A stretch of 8,296 bases of DNA from Candidatus Pelagibacter sp. TMED153 (lineage in GTDB: Bacteria > Pseudomonadota > Alphaproteobacteria > Pelagibacterales > Pelagibacteraceae): positions 1 through 8,296 of the forward strand of contig NHHC02000010.1 in NCBI GenBank assembly GCA_002169935.2, given 5' to 3'. The stretch's first letter is position 1. The number at the start of each line of letters is the position of its first letter. The position numbers and the translations under genes are program-made. Below, in pieces: positions 6,204 to 8,296 of this stretch. The notes beneath the pieces were generated by a model. That model was not told where the DNA came from. It ran no database searches and saw only the letters and a program-made list of their open reading frames with translations.

Positions 6204-6853
6204 TGTTGATATAGTCCATGCATGTAGTTTGCTAAAGCTTCAATGTCTGAATCTTTTAAATTTTGAGATGCTGATTGCATCACTAAAGAGTAATCACCTG
6301 CATCCCTCAAAAGATCTCTATACTCTTTAAGAGTAGTAATTAAATAGCCTTTTTGTTGCCCAGAAACCCTAGGAAAACCTGCTTGAGCATTACCTGCACC
6401 ATTTACAGAATGGCAAGCTGTACACGCTGGTATGCCCCTCTCTAAATCTCCAGCCCTGTATAGACTTTCCCCTAGAGCCAATAGCTCAGCATCATCCTCA
6501 GCTTGACCGACAGCCGGCGATTGAGAACTATAAAATGCGGCTATGTCTAGAAGCTGAGAGTCTGAAAGAGTTTTAAGATATGGTATAACAGCCATCATCA
6601 AAGCATTCTCTCGATCGCCTTGTTGAAAATATTTCAGTTGATCACTTATATATCTCTGATTTTGTCCAGCGAGACTTGGCCAGTCAGAATTAATACTTTG
6701 ACCTTCGGCTCCATGACATGCTGAACATGTTGCAACTAATCCTGCTCCAGCTTGAGCATCTCCAGTGGCCAACAAATCAGGCATCTTAACCTCAGCTGAA
6801 GAGATTGCTAGAGAGATCATGCTTAAGCCAATGATTAAATAAGTTTTTGACAT
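6200..6853 (-). CDS. Dihaem cytochrome c4
   Basis: This is a periplasmic dihaem cytochrome of 217 aa built from two similar class I domains. The haem sites are CSACH (43-47) and CTACH (144-148). Axial Met candidates are Met86 or Met87 in NALMMAVIPYL for the first domain and Met192 in VMQSASQNL for the second. Each domain ends with the family's LSDSQLLDIAAFYSS-like helix (96-110, and again at 199-215). Residues 1-20 form a signal peptide (MSKTYLIIGLSMISLAISSA). The frame stays open up to 7084, but that extension lacks homology features, would run through the divergent promoter and overlap engB, and would bury the signal peptide, so the ATG at 6853 is the start. No Shine-Dalgarno is seen. First gene of the c4-dsbA-c5 operon; c4 usually passes electrons to cytochrome oxidases. 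Confidence 0.94.
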   Translation of the reverse strand: MSKTYLIIGLSMISLAISSAEVKMPDLLATGDAQAGAGLVATCSACHGAEGQSINSDWPSLAGQNQRYISDQLKYFQQGDRENALMMAVIPYLKTLSDSQLLDIAAFYSSQSPAVGQAEDDAELLALGESLYRAGDLERGIPACTACHSVNGAGNAQAGFPRVSGQQKGYLITTLKEYRDLLRDAGDYSLVMQSASQNLKDSDIEALANYMHGLYQQ

Positions 6854-6856
6854 AAA

Positions 6857-6886
6857 TTGTACGTTGCGGTTAAGAAGGCATATTAT
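6857..6886 (+). promoter_or_regulatory. Candidate sigma70-type promoter for engB
   Basis: TTGTAC (6857-6862; three of six consensus bases) is followed after 18 bases by TATTAT (6881-6886; five of six). This would start transcription near 6893 and give a leader of about 25 bases before the engB ATG at 6918. It lies in the only sizeable gap between divergent genes, where a promoter is needed, but the -35 match is weak. Confidence 0.45.
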
Positions 6887-6910
6887 ATGTCGTGTGTGGC
6901 CTGAGATAAA
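6882..6910 (-). promoter_or_regulatory. Candidate sigma70-type promoter for the c4-dsbA-c5 operon
   Basis: On the - strand a perfect TATAAT (6887 to 6882) lies 17 bases downstream of TTTATC (6910 to 6905; three of six consensus bases). Transcription would start near 6875, about 22 bases before the cytochrome c4 ATG at 6853. Its -10 overlaps the opposite-strand -10 proposed for engB, so the two promoters would compete for polymerase. Confidence 0.5.
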
Positions 6911-6917
6911 TGATCTT

Positions 6918-7502
6918 ATGAAAAATCCTTTCAAAAATACTGCTTTTTTATTTGGCATAACGAAGCATAAAAATCTTCCAGATGATGCTGGAATAGAGAT
7001 TCTGTTGTCCGGCAGATCGAATGCCGGCAAATCAAGCGCCTTAAATGCTTTAGCTGGCAATAAAAAATTGGCAAGAATTAGCAAAACACCAGGCCGAACA
7101 ACGGAAATTAATTTTTTTGAGGTTGAAGACGGTTTAAAGCTTTTAGATCTTCCTGGCTATGGTTTTGCTAAATCAGGTCATTCAAGAAGAAAAGATTGGG
7201 GGCCGCTATTAGGAGAATATTTTGAAAATAGAAAAGCCCTCAAAGCAGTCTTAGTATTTATGGATATAAGGCATCCGCTTAAACCAATTGATCTTGAAAT
7301 GATCGAATTGTGTGAAAGTTTTGATGTTCCATACATTCCCGTGCTCACTAAATCAGATAAGGTATCTAAAAATATTTTAATAAAAACAATCCAACAGGTC
7401 AGAAAAACAACTAATGCTATGGAAGTTTTAGGAATTTCATCATCAAAAGAAACTGGATTTGAAAAACTAAGAAAGATTCTGATAGGATTCAAGGATGACT
7501 AA
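6918..7502 (+). CDS. engB: Ribosome biogenesis GTP-binding protein EngB (YihA/YsxC)
   Basis: EngB is a small TRAFAC-class GTPase needed for late assembly of the large ribosomal subunit. The 194-aa protein carries every GTPase motif: P-loop GRSNAGKS (32-39), the switch I segment SKTPGRTTE (55-63), G3 DLPGYG (77-82), G4 TKSD (144-147) and a G5-like SSSKETG (174-180). The N-terminus MKNPFKNTAFLFG resembles the family's NPF-containing start, which supports the ATG at 6918 over an upstream in-frame TTG at 6864. That TTG would add 18 residues and begin only 10 bases from the divergent cytochrome gene. The GAGA at 6903-6906 is a weak Shine-Dalgarno candidate. Length is normal. It is probably transcribed with the Coq4-like gene, whose start overlaps its last 8 bases. 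engB next to polA and dsbA/cytochrome genes is a known gammaproteobacterial neighbourhood. Confidence 0.96.
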   Translation: MKNPFKNTAFLFGITKHKNLPDDAGIEILLSGRSNAGKSSALNALAGNKKLARISKTPGRTTEINFFEVEDGLKLLDLPGYGFAKSGHSRRKDWGPLLGEYFENRKALKAVLVFMDIRHPLKPIDLEMIELCESFDVPYIPVLTKSDKVSKNILIKTIQQVRKTTNAMEVLGISSSKETGFEKLRKILIGFKDD

Positions 7503-8019
7503 TTTATCTTTTCAGTATCAAGACTGCGATATTACTCTTGCTGAAGGTTTAGAAGAATATCGAGCCTACTTGAGAACAAATGGGAAAAAACAGCTTATTG
7601 ATGAGCCTGGTTCAACAATTATTAGAGATCATGACGCAACTCATGTAATGTTTGGTCTTGATACCTCTATAGAACAGGAGTCTATGTTAGATTCATGGGT
7701 ATTCCTGGGAACAAAATGGAAATTGAAGGAATTACTTGCCTACAACAAACTTCCAGAACTTAAGCAACTATACAAAGATTTTTGGCATGATCCTGGTTAT
7801 TTTAAACTCATAATGACGGCTATTAAGCTCATACCTATTAAGCTGAAAATAAGGAAGCGAGCTAAGCAAATGAATAAGAAATGGCCCTTTGTGTCGCCTG
7901 ACTCACTGATGAATCGAAGAGTTTGCGACTTACGTGAAGAGTTCGGAATTAAGATACTTACCCCAGAAGAGCGAATAGTTAAAAAGCCATTAATATGGTC
8001 TGGAACTATAGCCAACTAG
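7495..8019 (+). CDS. Coq4-family protein (putative ubiquinone biosynthesis factor)
   Basis: This 174-aa soluble-looking protein contains the Coq4 signature HDxxHx11E exactly: His46, Asp47, His50 and Glu62 in DHDATHVMFGLDTSIEQE. In eukaryotic Coq4 these residues are proposed to bind a metal, and the protein takes part in coenzyme Q biosynthesis, where recent work links it to C1 oxidative decarboxylation of the ring. The C-terminal DLREEFGIKIL (145-155) also resembles the family's LRxxxGI region. Between them (103-130) lies a Lys/Arg-rich amphipathic stretch that might touch membrane. It is shorter than eukaryotic homologues (about 220-270 aa). There is no signal peptide or clear transmembrane helix. 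TAGGA (7483-7487) gives a Shine-Dalgarno 7 bases before the ATG, and the start overlaps engB by 8 bases. Family placement rests on the motif; the reaction here is unknown. Confidence 0.7.
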   Translation: MTNLSFQYQDCDITLAEGLEEYRAYLRTNGKKQLIDEPGSTIIRDHDATHVMFGLDTSIEQESMLDSWVFLGTKWKLKELLAYNKLPELKQLYKDFWHDPGYFKLIMTAIKLIPIKLKIRKRAKQMNKKWPFVSPDSLMNRRVCDLREEFGIKILTPEERIVKKPLIWSGTIAN

Positions 8020-8023
8020 ATCA

Positions 8024-8296
8024 TTAGTGAGCTTCGTTCCAATTTGCACCTGTATTTGCATCCACTATTAAGGGGATATCTAATTTAACCGAACTTTCCA
8101 TCAAGCTTGTAATATTTTTAAGAGCCTCCTCAGCGAAACCTTTTTTTACCTCAAAAATTAGCTCATCATGAACCTGCATAATCATTTTTATATCTGAGTT
8201 GTTGTCTCCAATCCAGTGGTCAACATCGATCATTGCCTTTTTAATAATATCTGCTGCAGAGCCCTGCAATGGGGCGTTAATGGCAGCTCTTTCTGC
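8024..8296 (-). CDS. polA: DNA polymerase I, C-terminal end, 5' part outside window
   Basis: These are the last 90 codons of DNA polymerase I, which fills gaps after Okazaki primer removal and in repair. The frame is open to the window edge and reads AERAAINAPLQGSAADIIKK, a highly conserved part of the palm/fingers region of family A polymerases. Motif C follows as MQVHDELIFEV, with the catalytic Asp of the HDE triplet. The protein ends DANTGANWNEAH, matching the usual GxNWxEAH terminus, so the C-terminus is intact. An in-frame TTG at 8267-8269 is internal and not a start. The exonuclease domains cannot be seen. It converges on the Coq4-like gene with a 4-base gap and no hairpin terminator between them. 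Confidence 0.97.
   Translation of the reverse strand, partial: AERAAINAPLQGSAADIIKKAMIDVDHWIGDNNSDIKMIMQVHDELIFEVKKGFAEEALKNITSLMESSVKLDIPLIVDANTGANWNEAH

Noticed and set aside
6864..6917. Upstream TTG start for engB
   Set aside because: The added 18 residues lack family likeness and would begin within the promoter region; the ATG at 6918 gives the normal EngB N-terminus.
6854..7084. N-terminal extension of cytochrome c4 by 77 residues
   Set aside because: It would run antisense through engB and the divergent promoter, and would place the clear signal peptide inside the protein.
8267..8269. TTG start giving a separate 81-aa protein
   Set aside because: The frame continues upstream with AERAAINAPLQGSAADII, which is internal DNA polymerase I sequence.

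Overview
This is an AT-rich, densely packed stretch of a bacterial chromosome. Gene content and order point to a free-living gammaproteobacterium with a streamlined genome. The low GC content, very short intergenic gaps and chained overlapping genes resemble marine lineages such as SAR86, but that placement is inference from style and not from a marker-gene comparison. The window holds 13 protein-coding genes, two of them cut by the window edges. There is no sign of phage, transposon, CRISPR array, tRNA or rRNA.

Left block (1-5163, all + strand). The 3' end of ahcY (S-adenosylhomocysteine hydrolase) ends at a strong rho-independent terminator. The terminator overlaps the start of a 33-codon lipoprotein gene of the LptM (YifL) type at 577-678. 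A chained operon follows: lysA, dapF, a DUF484 gene, xerC, a YigB-like HAD phosphatase and a UbiK-like coiled-coil protein. From lysA onward every gene overlaps the next, by 4 to 16 bases if the HAD gene starts at 4215. The order lptM-(lysA)-dapF-DUF484-xerC-HAD is a classic gammaproteobacterial arrangement. It joins the last steps of lysine/peptidoglycan precursor synthesis to chromosome dimer resolution.

Middle block (5156-6853, - strand). A three-gene operon reads cytochrome c4, dsbA, membrane-anchored cytochrome c5. All three products act outside the cytoplasm, in electron transfer and disulfide formation. Its last gene overlaps the end of the ubiK-like gene by 8 bases, tail to tail.

Right block (6854-8296). 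A 64-bp divergent promoter region separates cytochrome c4 from engB (YihA/YsxC ribosome-assembly GTPase). A Coq4-family protein carrying the HDxxHx11E motif overlaps the 3' end of engB by 8 bases. The 3' end of polA (DNA polymerase I) converges on it with a 4-base gap. The grouping polA / engB / cytochromes c4 and c5 / dsbA is also a conserved gammaproteobacterial neighbourhood, as in Pseudomonas. The window therefore looks like two ancestral blocks joined at about 5160.

Most of the window is ordinary housekeeping DNA, and I see no strong case for a wholly new system. The points worth a second look are the terminator/start-codon overlap at the lptM-like gene with a possible leaderless promoter, a DapF with several changed active-site residues, the Coq4-like protein beside engB, and the join between the two conserved blocks.
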